From the NCBI GenBank assembly GCA_036927565.1, contig JAYESD010000011.1, forward strand, positions 93,905,178-93,969,177: a stretch of DNA of 64,000 nucleotides. The letters are read 5' to 3'. The stretch is from Tuctoria greenei (Eukaryota; Streptophyta; Magnoliopsida; Poales; Poaceae). This document shows positions 20,397 through 33,079 of this stretch, piece by piece (positions within the stretch are counted from its first letter, which is position 1; each line of letters begins with the position of its first letter). The notes beneath the pieces were generated by a model that saw only the letters and a list, made by a program, of their open reading frames with translations, was not told the origin of the DNA and ran no database searches. The position numbers and the translations under genes are program-made.

Positions 20397-23000
20397 CTAA
20401 CTACTGGAGTTCCTATTGTAGAATGAGGCAACTGTTTGGGCAGCTTTTTGAATGCTGGCCCTGGCGACTTCTTCCTCCTCGGCAACGGGTCCTTCGAACA
20501 CCAGAGCTAAAGACATCTGGGGGTCCTGGATCTTGAAACATGCCAACACATATTCGACAACGTTCTTTGCCAAGGTCCTCCCTTCTATCTCCAGTTCGTC
20601 GACGACCACATCACCTACAACGTCAAGCTTCTTATCGGCGGAGATCAATGCCACCAGAGCCTTGTCCATCTCCGGCTCTGGGTTAGCCGAATGTACCGGG
20701 CTGAAACCAAACAGCACCAGAGCTTCATTAGCTTACCCTAAGAAATCCCAGACTTACTGGGACTCAGTTGCCCTCAAGCTCCTTAGTTCCTCCAGTGACT
20801 TCCTGGTAGCCAAAAGTTCCACAGAACCTTCCTTGGAGAAGCACTCGACTTCTTTAGCGTGCTGCTGAATACTTTCAGCCATGTGCCTTTCTTGCTTGTT
20901 GAGCTCTTTCTCCTAGAGGTAGATACGGTTCCTCCACTCTGCCAAATCCTTCTCCTTGGCCTTCACCTTATCATCCCTGGTGGAGATATCAGTCTCTCTT
21001 CAGGAGACGTCTACTCCCACCTGCCATATCCGCTCCTTCTCTTGATCGCACCATTTATGAAACTGTTTGGCACGATCAGCTAAGCTTTGCTCTCCCAGTG
21101 ACAGCCTCTGGGCGAGCTCCTCCTCCCTCTTCATGAGGTCTTCCAATTTCTCCATGAGCTTATCCTCCTTTTGATCGAGGGCTTCCCAGCGCTTGAGTAG
21201 ATGCTCATTCATCTCATTAAGGCTATTCGAATGATCGTCGACCGCCTCATTGACCTCCTTAGCATGCTCAAATATCTCCTGGGTCTTGTCATCGACGACC
21301 TTAATCATGACCTCTGTTTCATTTAGCATGTGGTCCAACTGCGCTAGGCAGACCTTCTCCTTGGCCACCCACTCTTTCTTGTCCGCCAGCCGGGACTGCG
21401 TCAGCTTCATCTCGAAATGAAGTCTATTGCGCCAATGCCTTAAGGTGTTGCACTCTTCTTCGAGAGTCTTTCTTTCTTGGTCGAAGGCTAGCTGGACCTG
21501 TCGGAGACTTAAGCAAGTGTTTTCGATAGACAATGCGAAGGGGATTGGCTCCGGGCCCGCCTGAAGTGCCTCAGTGGGCTCCAGTGGGTCTTCCAAAATC
21601 ACTATCGGATCCCACGGCGCGAGCATGTTATCCAACGGCTCCACATCACTGGGGTCGACCTACGGGAGCTCATCAATATTCACTACTGTAGAAGAAGCTC
21701 CCACCGCATGAGCTTCAACCTCCGGGGCTAGTGAAGAGGGTCCCTCAGCCGGATCTTCAATCATTAGATCAGAATATGAAGGACCCGCAACTGAATCTTC
21801 GGGTTGCGCCGGATCTGATATAACCACCTTCGGAGCTGCCGCTTCTGGAGGTGAAACTAAAGCATTGGCTGGAGCTTCACCCACTTCTGGTGCCGATGTT
21901 GGAGCTTCTATAGCAGGCTCTGGAACTGCCAGAGCTTCAATGAACTCTTCCTCCACGTGGTCTGGTGCTACCACGGAAGCTTCGGTTTCCAACTCTGGAA
22001 TTGTCTCTACGACAGCCGGCACCGGAGCTGTAGAGACTTCTGCCACTTCCACTGAGGGAGAGGCAGGAGCCGATACGGGAGCTTCAATCAATGCAGACTC
22101 TGGAGCCACTGTACTTGTTCTCGACATTCTGGAAATAGAAAGTAGAGAATTCAAGACAAAGCAAAGAACAAAATACAAACAAAAGTTAAAGAGCCAAATC
22201 TTACCCTGGAGTATTCCCGCTCCAATCGGTGCGGATCTTTTTCCTCGGGTGCTGGAAGCTAGAGCCCGCCGTCGCCGGTGTAGCGGACACTTCGGGGCCC
22301 GAACCTGGAGTAGAAGCAGCCACAAGCGCTGCCACCTCTGGGAGCTCCTTCATCGGAAGTTGCACCTTAGACCTAGATCCACCAGCTGGCACTGGGGCCG
22401 GAGTTGACTTGCCAAAGCTAGTGCCCTCTCTGGGCGCTGGAGCCGAAGAACCAGCCGGAGATGGAGGCACGATCACCATGGGCCTAAGCCGAGGTGGAGG
22501 GGTCACTTCTGCCGGAGCTTCCCTCACTCTGCTCCCATCGCTCCTAGTCAGCTTCCGCTTGCGACTCGGAACTTCGTCGGGAGCCTTCTCCTTGCCTCGG
22601 CTGGAGGTAGACCTCTTTGGAGGGGAAGTTGCGGGATCTTTGCCATTGCCATTGACAGGCGCAGGTCTGGAGTCTTCCTGGGAGCAGGGAGCTCCAGGGA
22701 TAACAATCCTCGCCAGAGGAGCGCTCCGACGCTTGTCCACAAGGCCTATATCATTAAGAGCTAGCATCCTCCTCTGTAGCTCCCCCTGATCTCTGGCACC
22801 ATGTTTAAGGGCAGAAATCTGACGGAGGAGTAAGATCATCAGGGCGAATGACTCCGTGCTGCAACTTTTGGAGATGAAGCTTCAAAGCTCCTTCATTCAG
22901 GTTGGACCCGAAGCCGGTCTCGATCCGGTTGTGATCGTGCTCTCCACCGAATGCCCAGGTGGACCACTCCCTCGTCTTCAGCAGAGCCCACCGGTTAGTC
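20397..23000 (-). pseudogene. Antisense ORF of Gypsy A, C-terminal part (coiled coil)
   Basis: The minus strand carries consecutive open segments (22839-22201, 22325-21660, 21644-21000 and 20717-20397) in shifting frames. They encode an acidic/Ala/Pro-rich stretch with many APAS/SAPA repeats, then a long charged coiled coil (about 21050-21500) rich in Glu, Lys and Leu. Upstream, 23000-22810 encodes RWALLKTREWSTWAFGGEH, the end of the PF04195-like domain found in full at 38103-38870. Extra antisense genes between pol and the 3' LTR are known in Tat-type elements such as Grande. Their role is not known. This copy is split by the LARD and frameshifted. Confidence 0.75.
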
Positions 23001-24133
23001 AAGAATGTAAAAGCCCATTTTTCGGAAGAACAAAAACGCAAAAATGCGAACTTAAAAATTTTGAAAATAGACTTGGAAATCCAAACTCACATGAGCCATA
23101 TGAGTTAAACTATGTTCACTAAAAATAGGGACTTGTTAAAACTTTACATTTAGAACATGGTTGCTGATGTGATGGAACTTAAGGTGAAGAATCCTTAATT
23201 TCCAAGTATTCACATTTTTAATGAAAAATTAAAGGAGAAAAGAAAACAAAATAGAGAGAAAGAAAAAGGAATTATTCCAACCCTAAAATGGGACATCCAA
23301 AAATATTCAAATCTCAGGCCGTAAATTTTTCCATGACCTACTAATATTCCAAATAGACTCTCGGAAAAGTTTCAAAAATTTTTGAAGCACGTTTCCCATT
23401 TATTGGACACGTACTGAGAGTTTAATCAACGTCGACGTCAAATTTAAACTTCGTGCTCAACCTTGTCCAAATCAACTCCAAATTTTTCCTGAGGTCCCTT
23501 TTGGTTCAAAAAGGTTAACTTCAAAGTTTCAAGAATTTTGAACCTCATCTACTATTTATTTCCTTGAGTCAAGTATCACCACTTGAATTCAAATTCAAAT
23601 CTGAGTTCAAATTCAACGTGCTCAGTTTTGAAATCGGATTGCACCATAAAATTCTCCACATTTTATTTCGTCACTGGGCCAAATTTGACTATTTTTGAAG
23701 CATGGTTGCTAGCCCTATTGGAATTTTGGAAAGAAGAGGGAAGTGGGTCCCACAGGTAGTCCCCACCTGGCAGGTCGGCACCGGTTTCCTCTCTCCTCCC
23801 CTGCCTCCACGCGACGGCATGCAGCGCCACCGCGATGAAATCCGTCCTTATCGTGCCGCCCGACTCCCAGCCGGCCCTGCATCCTCGCCCGACTTCGCAC
23901 CTCCCATGCGCCCTGGCCACGGCACCGCCCCGCGCCTACCTCGCCGGTCGTGCTCCCAGCCGCGCTGCTCCGCCTCCGCATCTTCCCGACCCCGTCCGGC
24001 CACCGGCTCCGCCGCCTCGGTTCCGCACCTCCCGGTCGCGCCCAGGCCGCCGCCGCCATAGCTCCCGGCCACCCACTCTCGCCGCCCTGCGCGCTACTCG
24101 CCGGCCACCCCGCAGCTCGCCCCCACGGCGCCT

Positions 24134-24277
24134 CCCCGCCGGCTTGCCCGCGTCGCGTTGCCCGACCGCGACGCCGGCGCTTCACCTTCCCGCGCGCTCA
24201 GACCACCCCGCCGGCTTGCCCGCGTCGCGTTGCCCGACCGCGACGCCGGCGCTCCACCTCCCGCGCGCCGCCATCCC
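24134..24277 (+). repeat. 72-bp duplication in the LARD LTR
   Basis: Two adjacent copies start CCCCGCCGGCTTGCCCGCGT at 24134 and 24206. The same pair is in the 3' LTR at 34210 and 34282, so it predates the insertion. The copies differ at a few bases. Confidence 0.85.
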
Positions 24278-26107
24278 ACCGCTCCGGCGTCCGCCCACGG
24301 CGCCTCCCTACCGCGCCGGCAGCCGTGCCCCAGCCTCCTCATCGGCCTGGCCGCGGTATCGCGCCACTCCCGTCGCGCCCCCACCTCCCGGCCGCCTGCA
24401 GCCCCATCGCCGCACCTCACTGGTGCCCGGCCACCACGGTGCCTGCTCATCGGTCGCGCTCCACCGCTGCAGCGCCGTGCCCCACGGTCGTTCACTTGTC
24501 GGTGCCCTGCCGCCATGCTCGTGCTGTCCCCATGCCGCGTCGCCACGACGATGGTTGTCGCGCCGTGCCACACCAACCGCATGCCGTGTTCCGGCTTGCT
24601 ACTGATCGCGCCCTTCCGGGCCGACCGTGAGCACCATGACGCCATGTCCGCGTTCTGCGCCGTGGCTATGTCCTGGAAGCAAAGCAAGTATTGAATGAGA
24701 TGCACAGGATTCGGGAACACGTCGTTGACATAATGGTATCGACCATCAGTCCAAGGTTAGCTTTGATTTTGCAAGATTGATTGGATTAGTGGCTGCAGCT
24801 AAGGTGTTCGATGAAATGTTTACGAGGGATGAACCAACTTCATTGATGTTCAGAGCTGGTCTATGATGCAGGGGTATGGTGATGTGGCAACTCTGCAAGC
24901 CCAAGTGCCAAGATGCCCTTTGAATGGTGATGAAGAGACGGAAGTCAAGTGCACACCCTAGTTGTTCGGCGAAATGCCTACAAGGTGAGCCTTGCACTAA
25001 AATATCTTGCTTGATGTCATCGATGTCCGTTCATCGTGACCCCTAATGGTGCTCATGTCTCGTCAAGTCATACGTCCAGTTTCCGCATTGATATCATTCC
25101 TATAGGAGTCCCTAAGTTGACCTCCTTTGTTGTTTGTATCACGTTGGCATGTCCGTGCGTGCTCGTGATGCTCCACCATGAGCCGCGTCGACGTCGTTGA
25201 CCATAGGACGTCGTCGTGACACTCTGAGCCGTTATTGTGTCCTGGCATCGAGATGAAGGATGCCTATAACGTACATGATGCTGAAACACAACCACGACAC
25301 AACGGTCGACAGTCGTTTAGCCAAATTAGGGTTTGGTCAAGGCGAGACTCTTCGAGTCCTAGGTGTAGCCTAGATGCTAGATGAAATGCCTTCTAGGTCA
25401 AACCAAGTGGTTCGGTGATCACCGATGACTTGGAGTAGAGGTATGCAATAACGTTGCGACCAACAAGGAGAACTAGACTAGGGGTAACCTTGGATAAGAG
25501 TTCCTTGGTTGTGTTGAGGATGTTCCCTAACCGATCACAGGATTGGTTAACTTGGTGTACCACTTCATCGACGACAGGTTCGTCGAGTCCCTTATCAACA
25601 ACTGAGTCGACATCACTAGCCTTAAGACTCACAAGGTGGTGTTCGGGATTCTGCTCACCCTATTGACGAGTCCGGGTCGATGTGGACGTGGCTAATCTGA
25701 TCTTCCCGTGATGGCAAAGCATGACCGTCACGACAAGGTCTCGCATCATGTTCGAGTTCTAGGAGTTCACCGAGCTCATCTGGACAATCTTGCAAAGGAC
25801 ACTGCAATAGTGTCACGTAAGCACTTGAACGATGCTCGAGAAGCTTGCCGTAGAAACTACTTTATCTAAAGGTCATTTGAACATTGTCTCAATACTCATG
25901 TTAGATTAACAGGGCTTGTTACGACTCTTTGAGTCCAAGCAATGTCGATCTCACTTCACTCCCAAGTGTCGCTAGGGTTTCACCCTGATTCATCCTTATC
26001 AGAACCCTGCGACCCCACTTGTCACGTAATTAGGTTTACTCCTTAATGAGTTTGTGTAACTTCATTGGTCGACTTCTAAGTCACAACCTCTTGTTGCACA
26101 GTTCACT

Positions 26108-26111
<4 letters not shown>

Positions 26112-26138
<27 letters not shown>
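26112..26138. repeat. (AT)n microsatellite only in the 5' LTR
   Basis: An AT dinucleotide run lies where the 3' LTR has the short sequence GCCTTAA (near 36187). The flanks are otherwise identical, so the change arose after the LARD inserted. Confidence 0.9.
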
Positions 26139-28054
26139 GCTTTCAATGTTCCACCTTGACTCTTAGGTCATCCTTACCCTACCAGTCCAACACTTTCACA
26201 CCATTCAGCTGTATCGTCCTTGAGTGACATAGCGTCGAGTGTTGAATGCCAAGTTGCAATGTGTGCTTACATTGCACCTTTCAATTCACATCTCGACACT
26301 ACTATGACCACTTGACTTCATCCTTTGTTCATTCACACAACAAAGGCATATTTGTCCTTCCTAGTTGAACTCCTCATTCTTAGAGTTTACACAACCCCGT
26401 GGAGTCTTTTCTTAAATTACTTAATTACTTAATTACTTATATGCATATCATGTCGATAGGAACGTGCTGATAGGTGATCGACAAGAAACTTCGCTTGGAG
26501 GAGAAGGCCAAGGTGTTTCCACTGAGGTTCCATGGCAGGTTCTCTGGAGGAAGATCAAGCCCTAACAATTGACATTTGTTCAGTCGCAAACTAAGGCAAG
26601 CCCCGGTTTGCATTTAAGTCGTTTAAAAGCTTTTACTTTATCACTATGATGAATAGTATATGGATTGTGCATTACGTTTAGGGTGAATGATACTCCACTT
26701 GCATGACCAAAAATCCCAGGGGTTTATTTGGCACGAGTTACAGTTTGACCTGTAGTAACTGCTTTGCTAATGCATAGGAGATCCGGTAGAAGTCGAGTAG
26801 TTGGAATCTACTCACGAGAGATGTATCTCACAGGATTGGTTGATTAGAACATGGCTTAATATAATGAAACTGAGACCGGGTAGGGAATGGATAGGAAGCG
26901 GCGAGAATTGAGTCTCGGTCGCATAGCCCTGCCTATGTTGATTAAGGCCCGTCCGTATGCGGCCCCGCTGGACAAGCTTGAATTGTACCGACAATATAAT
27001 GGACATATGGAATCCAATAAACTGACGTAGCTTGGTCACTTGGGTGTCGAGGCATACCGTTCCGTTTTATAGGTGTGGGTTGAGGGTAGCAAGGTGTAAA
27101 TCCGCTGGTGGGCACGTCAGAGTACGCCCCACGCAGGGACCTCCTGCCCGTGACGGATCGACCGGTTCGGCATTTGAGTGTCTTGTGAAAGGTGGCCATA
27201 TACGCCTAGTACTGAAGTGTTATGTAGGTACAGGTGTGCTCGCTGACACTTCCGAACGACGTATGTGTCGTGTTGTCCGGGTGTGTCCTGATTGCAATCA
27301 CCGTCCCTCGCAGTAATAGAGTACCACTTGTTCACTGTGTCGTGACGTAGTAAATACTAAAGAAGCCAGAAAATCATATTGTATTGAATTATAATTACTT
27401 TGCAACCTTGTATGATTTAGAGATAGTATAATTAAAAGTTTTCAATTTCCCCATACTTTAGCTGTAATAGCATTATGTGTCTCGAGCATGTCATATCATT
27501 GGTAAAGCGTTTCTTGTTTGATTGTGGAGCCCATGATGTGCCGTGCTTGGGAAATGTCATTTGCTACTTAATACTTGATTATAAGGATCAACTTGTAGGC
27601 GAGTCATTTATGCTTCACCTTACCTATGTTTAGTGTCCCTTGCATCTGTCTAGTGGGACGGTTAAGTCTTGCTGAGCCTTATGCTCACGTTTGCGCTTTA
27701 ACGTTTTTTTTTGCAGGTATTAGTTTTATTTCTGCTGTTCAGGTTGTACATGAGACTCGAGGTGTCGAGATAAATCTCATGTGAGCCACGCCACTGCTGT
27801 ATGTTCTTCGTGTTGCTAGTGAGAATCGTCCTAGGGCATGGACGTCTTCTCTCCTGCTTAGTTAGGTGAGATTATGAGTATGTATTTTCCGCTGCGTGTG
27901 TACTTCTATTGTACACTCTTTTGTAAACTCTTCTTATTATGAAATGAAAACTTTATATGTTTTGGTATCCTTTTTGTGTGTGCTGTTAGGTGCCGCATCG
28001 CACGGTACCACCCAATGAGATCCTCGGATGTGTGGACTCCGGTCCCCACAGACA

Positions 28055-28068
28055 TGGTATCAGAGCTT
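28055..28068 (+). other. Primer-binding site of the LARD (initiator Met tRNA type)
   Basis: TGGTATCAGAGCTT lies four bases after the 5' LTR. This is the classic plant initiator-methionine tRNA primer site of LTR retrotransposons. Confidence 0.88.
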
Positions 28069-31000
28069 CATTGGGAATAGCACGCTCGAAAAGAGCCTAT
28101 TTTCGAAAACTCCGAAGTAGTCGAGTGAGGTTTAGCTATATGCCCATTAAGGACTATTACTAGTATAAGTTATAAAGGTGGTGAACTAACTTGTTATATT
28201 ATTCTGTAACGACGCTTTGTCTTCAAGGTAAGAGGTAAGGTACGCCGCCGAGAGCGGATCAATCTCGGTAAACTCTGCATACGAGATATGGTATGTGAAA
28301 TTTCCGTGGCTTAGCACGGAAAGTCAATATGAGTCTCTGAAACTTTCCATGTTTCTGAGAACATATGACACGCGGTACCCCAGCGTGACACAAAATTAGT
28401 GGGAGCCCCCGTCGGGTGGTGTATAACCCGATAGTATGCATCTCTAGAACTATTCATGTTCTATGGGATCATGCGAAACACGTATGCCCGAGCGTGTATA
28501 AGCCGGATCGTACGGGAGTCTTTGCTGTACAGACGTATTTACAGCCATGTACCTCGAGACATGGCCTCGCTCGAGGACGACTCACGCCAGAGTCGTATGC
28601 ATTTACTTTTAGTTATATATTATTGTGACTGCCTGTCGTGTTTCCCCGTGCCGCCCTTGAGGTGTGAAGGTGTGAAAGGGGATTGTTTGTCTTCTGCAGG
28701 TACACTAACTCCGGTAGCGACCCGTGTAGAATACGTTTGCGAGTGATCGATATTAGGACCACCTATAGACGTATCCGGATATACCGGGTTAGACTTTTCT
28801 TTTGGTAATGCATGTAGTACCGTCAGTATCACAATTGATACTTTGACCATCCCCCACGAAAGAAATGACTTCATATTCATATTAGTCCAAGTATCAGTTG
28901 CTGATATCTTGTGGACAAAGTAAAATGTTTCTTTTCAAGAGTAGGTGAACCAAAGTCCTTTGCTCCTGGCGAGAGTTTAGCTCGACTTCGCCGGAGTAAG
29001 ACTTTGGTTAAGTTTGAAGATCCATAGTGATATGCTATGGATAAGAAGGTCGTCAAGTCCCTTTTAAGATTCCATTTGGTTCTAAAGGAAATGATTAGTT
29101 GTGAATCAAGTTCTAGCATCGGACTTGAGTTTTGAGCTAAGTTTCAAAATTTGAGTTGTTTCCAAATTCTTGTGTTTCGAAGCCGGTGAGTTCTGTCTTC
29201 GAACAGAATGGACCTGACTTTGAAATTCCATATCTCTTCAACCTGGAGGGCTTTGGAGGCAAGTGAATACTTTTTGAAAAGCTTTTGGAGTCTTCTATAA
29301 GTTTTCTATTGACCTCCAAGCCAAAAGACCTTTGTATGGTGATGAGAAGGCACCATAACCACTGCAGCTGCTGTTCTGAAACTACACGGACCAGCATCTG
29401 AACTTTTGTCATATTTCCTTGAAGAAAGCTCTTCTATTCCATTATGATACATTTATGGAAAGTGGAAGAGCTATTCTACAACTTTGTTATTCAGTGATAC
29501 CTCAAATTCAGCTTATAACTAATTAGAAAACAGAGTTGAAGATAATACATGTATATAGGTGCTATCTGAAACAGTCAAAAAAATTCTGAACTTTGAATGG
29601 ACATAACTCTTAAACTAGAAATGCAAACTATGCATGTTTATACATGCCTGGAAAGCTTAACTAGTCCTCTACCAACTTCCTATTCAACACGAGGGCTAAA
29701 ACTCGCAATAACATGGTCAAAATTAAAGTATCGTTTACGGTGTCGAAACAGTTCAGAATATAGACCGTTACCTATTCAGTTACTGTTTCAATTATAATTC
29801 CTAGTGGACTTATCGAATGGATTCATATTTTACATTTCTGGAATCTTGAGAATGTATGCAACATGTTTTCTATGTATGATTTTTGCAAATGTTGATGTTT
29901 GTATATCTGAAAATTTTGGACAAAATCAGCCTTAAACAAAGGAGGTGCTGTCCAAATTTTCAGAAAAACTGTCAACTTGCAAATACCGTATCTTCTCAAC
30001 CAGAAATGCTACGAGGGCAAGTAAATACTCTTTAGAAAGATCTGGAAGTCCTCTACATGTTTTCTGTTCAACACCAGACCAGAATCCTTTTCTAAATGGG
30101 TGAAATTTGGATAATTGCAGAGACTGTCCAGGCATACCCAAACTGGACAGCAATCTGTACACCTCTGAATTTAATCCATAGCTCGCAGACCCTGGATCCA
30201 ATGGTGTCGCGCGAGTAACCGTTGGAGATTTTAGAGAGTCAGCTACAATTTTTGCAATTGGCTCCAGACCTGAATCGGTCATCTACCTTTTCCAAATTGA
30301 GTTTGAATACAGAGTGGTCAATCTGAACTGAATTCAATCCTGAATGCTGAAATTTTACCCAACTTCAAAAATTCATATCTTTTGAACCAGAGCTGATATG
30401 AAGACAAGTAAGTACATTCTGGAAAGCGTATTACATTGGCTACAACTTTGTAAATAAGAATATTTCCAGATTTCCATCAGCACAGCCTGAAAACTTTAGA
30501 TCAAAACTGCTACTGTTTAAGCAGATTCTGCTGAAAGTGCAGAGAAATCTGCTAACTTTAAAATTGCATGACATGCAAACCAGAGATGATCTAGAGGCAA
30601 ACCAATACTTTTTAGAAAGGTATTGAAGTGTACTTCAACTTTGTTGTTCACCTCAAGATCTGATTTTGCCATTTACATGGCCAAAATTGAAGTTGCGTCC
30701 AAGCTGTTCATCCTCCACCAGGATTTAATCGGGTGATGACTCTTTAGGGTGTTTATGCATTTGGTTCTCGAGTTCAACTCGAGGAGTTCTATAATATCCC
30801 AGGTGTTGCGACCCAACAATATTTGCCTTTAGAGTTGAGTATTACACTAAGGCAAATCCCTTTTTGCTCGGATGCACATGCTAGTGTTTTGACTATGCAA
30901 CCTTGCATCTCACACTTTAATTGTGCATTGAGCATGTATGACACTTCCCTTAGTTGGACGACCCTCCCCATAAATATTGCTTGGAGTAAGTTTCTTGCTC

Positions 31001-33066
31001 ACCTAGCTTGAATCTTAAGGGGGAAGGAGTTCATCTAGTAATTGAAGTATTACGTTCACCTAGGTGTCATACCAAGGTACATCGACACCGAACCAACGTG
31101 CTGGGAGCACTGCTCAAGTAAGTAGGATCGAGTACAACATTGACTCATTAAGTCAATGCGAAGATTAAGTAACGGATCACCTTGAACCCCGTTTCTTGTG
31201 GAACTCAATCAACGAGTTAAAGGAGTCGGTTGATTCTTCACGCTAAACCACTCCTTTGCTTCAGTCTTTGAGACGAGAAGCCATAAGTGAGTAGTACGAG
31301 CTGGAAATTCTTTAGCAAGAATGTGGATTACTAACCAAGGTCGTGCCTAGCACGGTACCTTGTCAACCACTTAGTGCAACCTACGGAAGTGAGGAGAACC
31401 TTACTCTTCAAAGGTTACTCTCTTTGCCACTTCTGAAGGCAACCCTACCGCACCTTTTAAGGGGTAGACATAGTACTTTAAGAAAACTACGAGATGAAAA
31501 ACCTGACCCATTGTTAAGGAACCACAATTACCTGTAGGTTGTGATTAACAAGCTTTAGGGAACTTCCAATCAACAAGAAGTTCAATCACTTTGTTCCATT
31601 TTGTACACTCCGTTGCCTTGAGATGAACCTCCCCATTCCTTGCTAATACTTTTACCTTGAAACCATCGAACTTGGTCGGGATATGAAAGTAGCAAGTCTT
31701 TTCTAGCGCCTTCCATGACCAAGTTTAATCAATCCTCCTGTATTTGGGATACTTCTGACTGTGTTTGGATTGTCTTACCTATTTTTGCTCAAAGCATAAT
31801 ACTGAATGCACCATACCTTGCATAATTATCCGCGGAGTTGCATTGTGTCTGCATAACATCATCCGGTTTGTGATGCATCATAAAACGTAATTACTAATGA
31901 GTTTTGAGCAAGAATATGTGACCCCGTTCAGATACTTAAGTAGTGTCTCACAATTTTGAGTTGTAATCAACTTTATCATTCGCAACGCCTTCGACTTGTT
32001 TCATTATCTTGAGTAGCACAAGGGACACCTTGTGACTAAAACACAGTTGAGTCCTTGTCTTTGACTTGTTGAAACTCAAATCGCCTTGAGTACTTGCAAC
32101 TAAACAAACACTTGGACTTCCATCCTTGACTTGTTAGGTTCAAGTACCTTGATTGTTGCAACTATACCGTTCGTCATCGAGTAGTCATCAGTTCGATGAT
32201 CAACCTTGTAAAATCCATGAAATCTCCTTCCTTGCGAGGATACCGTTCGTTTGTCAACCTCGTGAAACTCGTTGGGTCCATCTAAGATCTTATGTTGTTA
32301 TATGGTAACCTTGCTATACTAATTACCTTGTAGTTACCATATGATTGAGTTCTTTGCTGTGTTGAAACATATGAGGATACTGAATCCTTACATCCTCATG
32401 TGCCACCGCAAAAAGGTCTTCATCTTCTGCTTCTATTGTTTGAAGACGTTGATATACCCAGAAACCTTGTAGTCATCATATCTTCAATATTCCTGCTGTT
32501 TTGATTACATAAGAGTGTTGATTGTCTTGCTACTCTTATGCTACGGCTAAGGAATCCTATGGTTGACTAAACATCAAACGAGGTTAGTGATTGTTGTTTA
32601 ACCTCGTAAACCATCTTAACTCATGTCAAGGGAAATACCACATTAAGTTGAAAGGACCTATGCAAAACCAAGCAAGCAACCAAGAACCAATGCAAGAAAA
32701 GTTTCAAACTATCAAAGTGACCTAGAGAAGCAAAGAACAAGTGCAAATTCTTCAAATCAAGACTAGGACAGGACAAGATGTCATGTCAGTGCAAGAGTAC
32801 AACAATAAAGGATCAGTAACAGACATGAAAGTTTTACGATGTGATATTGCCATGTCGAGCATCCTGTCAAGGTTATCAACCTAAAGACTGGAATCTCCTG
32901 AAGCAGACTTTAGAATTTCTTAAGATGCCTGAAGATAATCACTATTTCGTAGAACCCAAGTTTTTAAGGACATTGCCATTTTCCTTAGTCAATGACCCTC
33001 TTTTACGGATCGTTCCCTCATCGTTCTGTTATTCTACCTGTTAGAATCTCGGGACGAGATTCCTTT
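28069..33066 (+). other. Non-coding internal region of the LARD with degenerate repeats
   Basis: There is no gag, protease, RT or integrase similarity on either strand, and open frames are under about 120 codons. Between about 29215 and 30700 a diverged unit recurs. It reads roughly as ATATCTTTTGAACCAGA, then AGGCAAGTAAATACTTTT, GAAAG, and TCCTCTACAACTTTGTT. Copies are near 29220, 29410, 29590, 29960, 30370 and 30570, at a spacing of about 180-200 bases or twice that. The rest (30740-33060) is single-copy within the window with a loose CCTTG-rich texture. Confidence 0.7.
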
Positions 33067-33078
33067 AAGGGGGAAGGA
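33067..33078 (+). other. Polypurine tract of the LARD
   Basis: AAGGGGGAAGGA lies just before the 3' LTR, as expected for the plus-strand primer. Confidence 0.88.
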
Positions 33079-33079
33079 T

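Larger units (their letters stand above)
23006..28050 (+). repeat. 5' LTR of the LARD
   Basis: 5045 bp. It has an AT-rich start, a GC-rich block from about 23750 to 24660 and a mixed-composition remainder. The GC block contains a 72-bp duplication. Behind it are short PPR-like fragments (24801, 24961 and 25374). A long (AT)n run at 26112-26138 is absent from the 3' LTR. Several open frames of 150-256 codons overlap in the GC block on both strands, which is expected from base composition. Confidence 0.93.

Noticed and set aside
23835..24605. 256-codon Pro/Arg-rich open frame in the LARD LTR (also at 33911-34681)
   Set aside because: Several frames on both strands are open at once over the same GC-rich bases, and there is no recognisable domain. 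Identity between the two copies only reflects the LTR pair.
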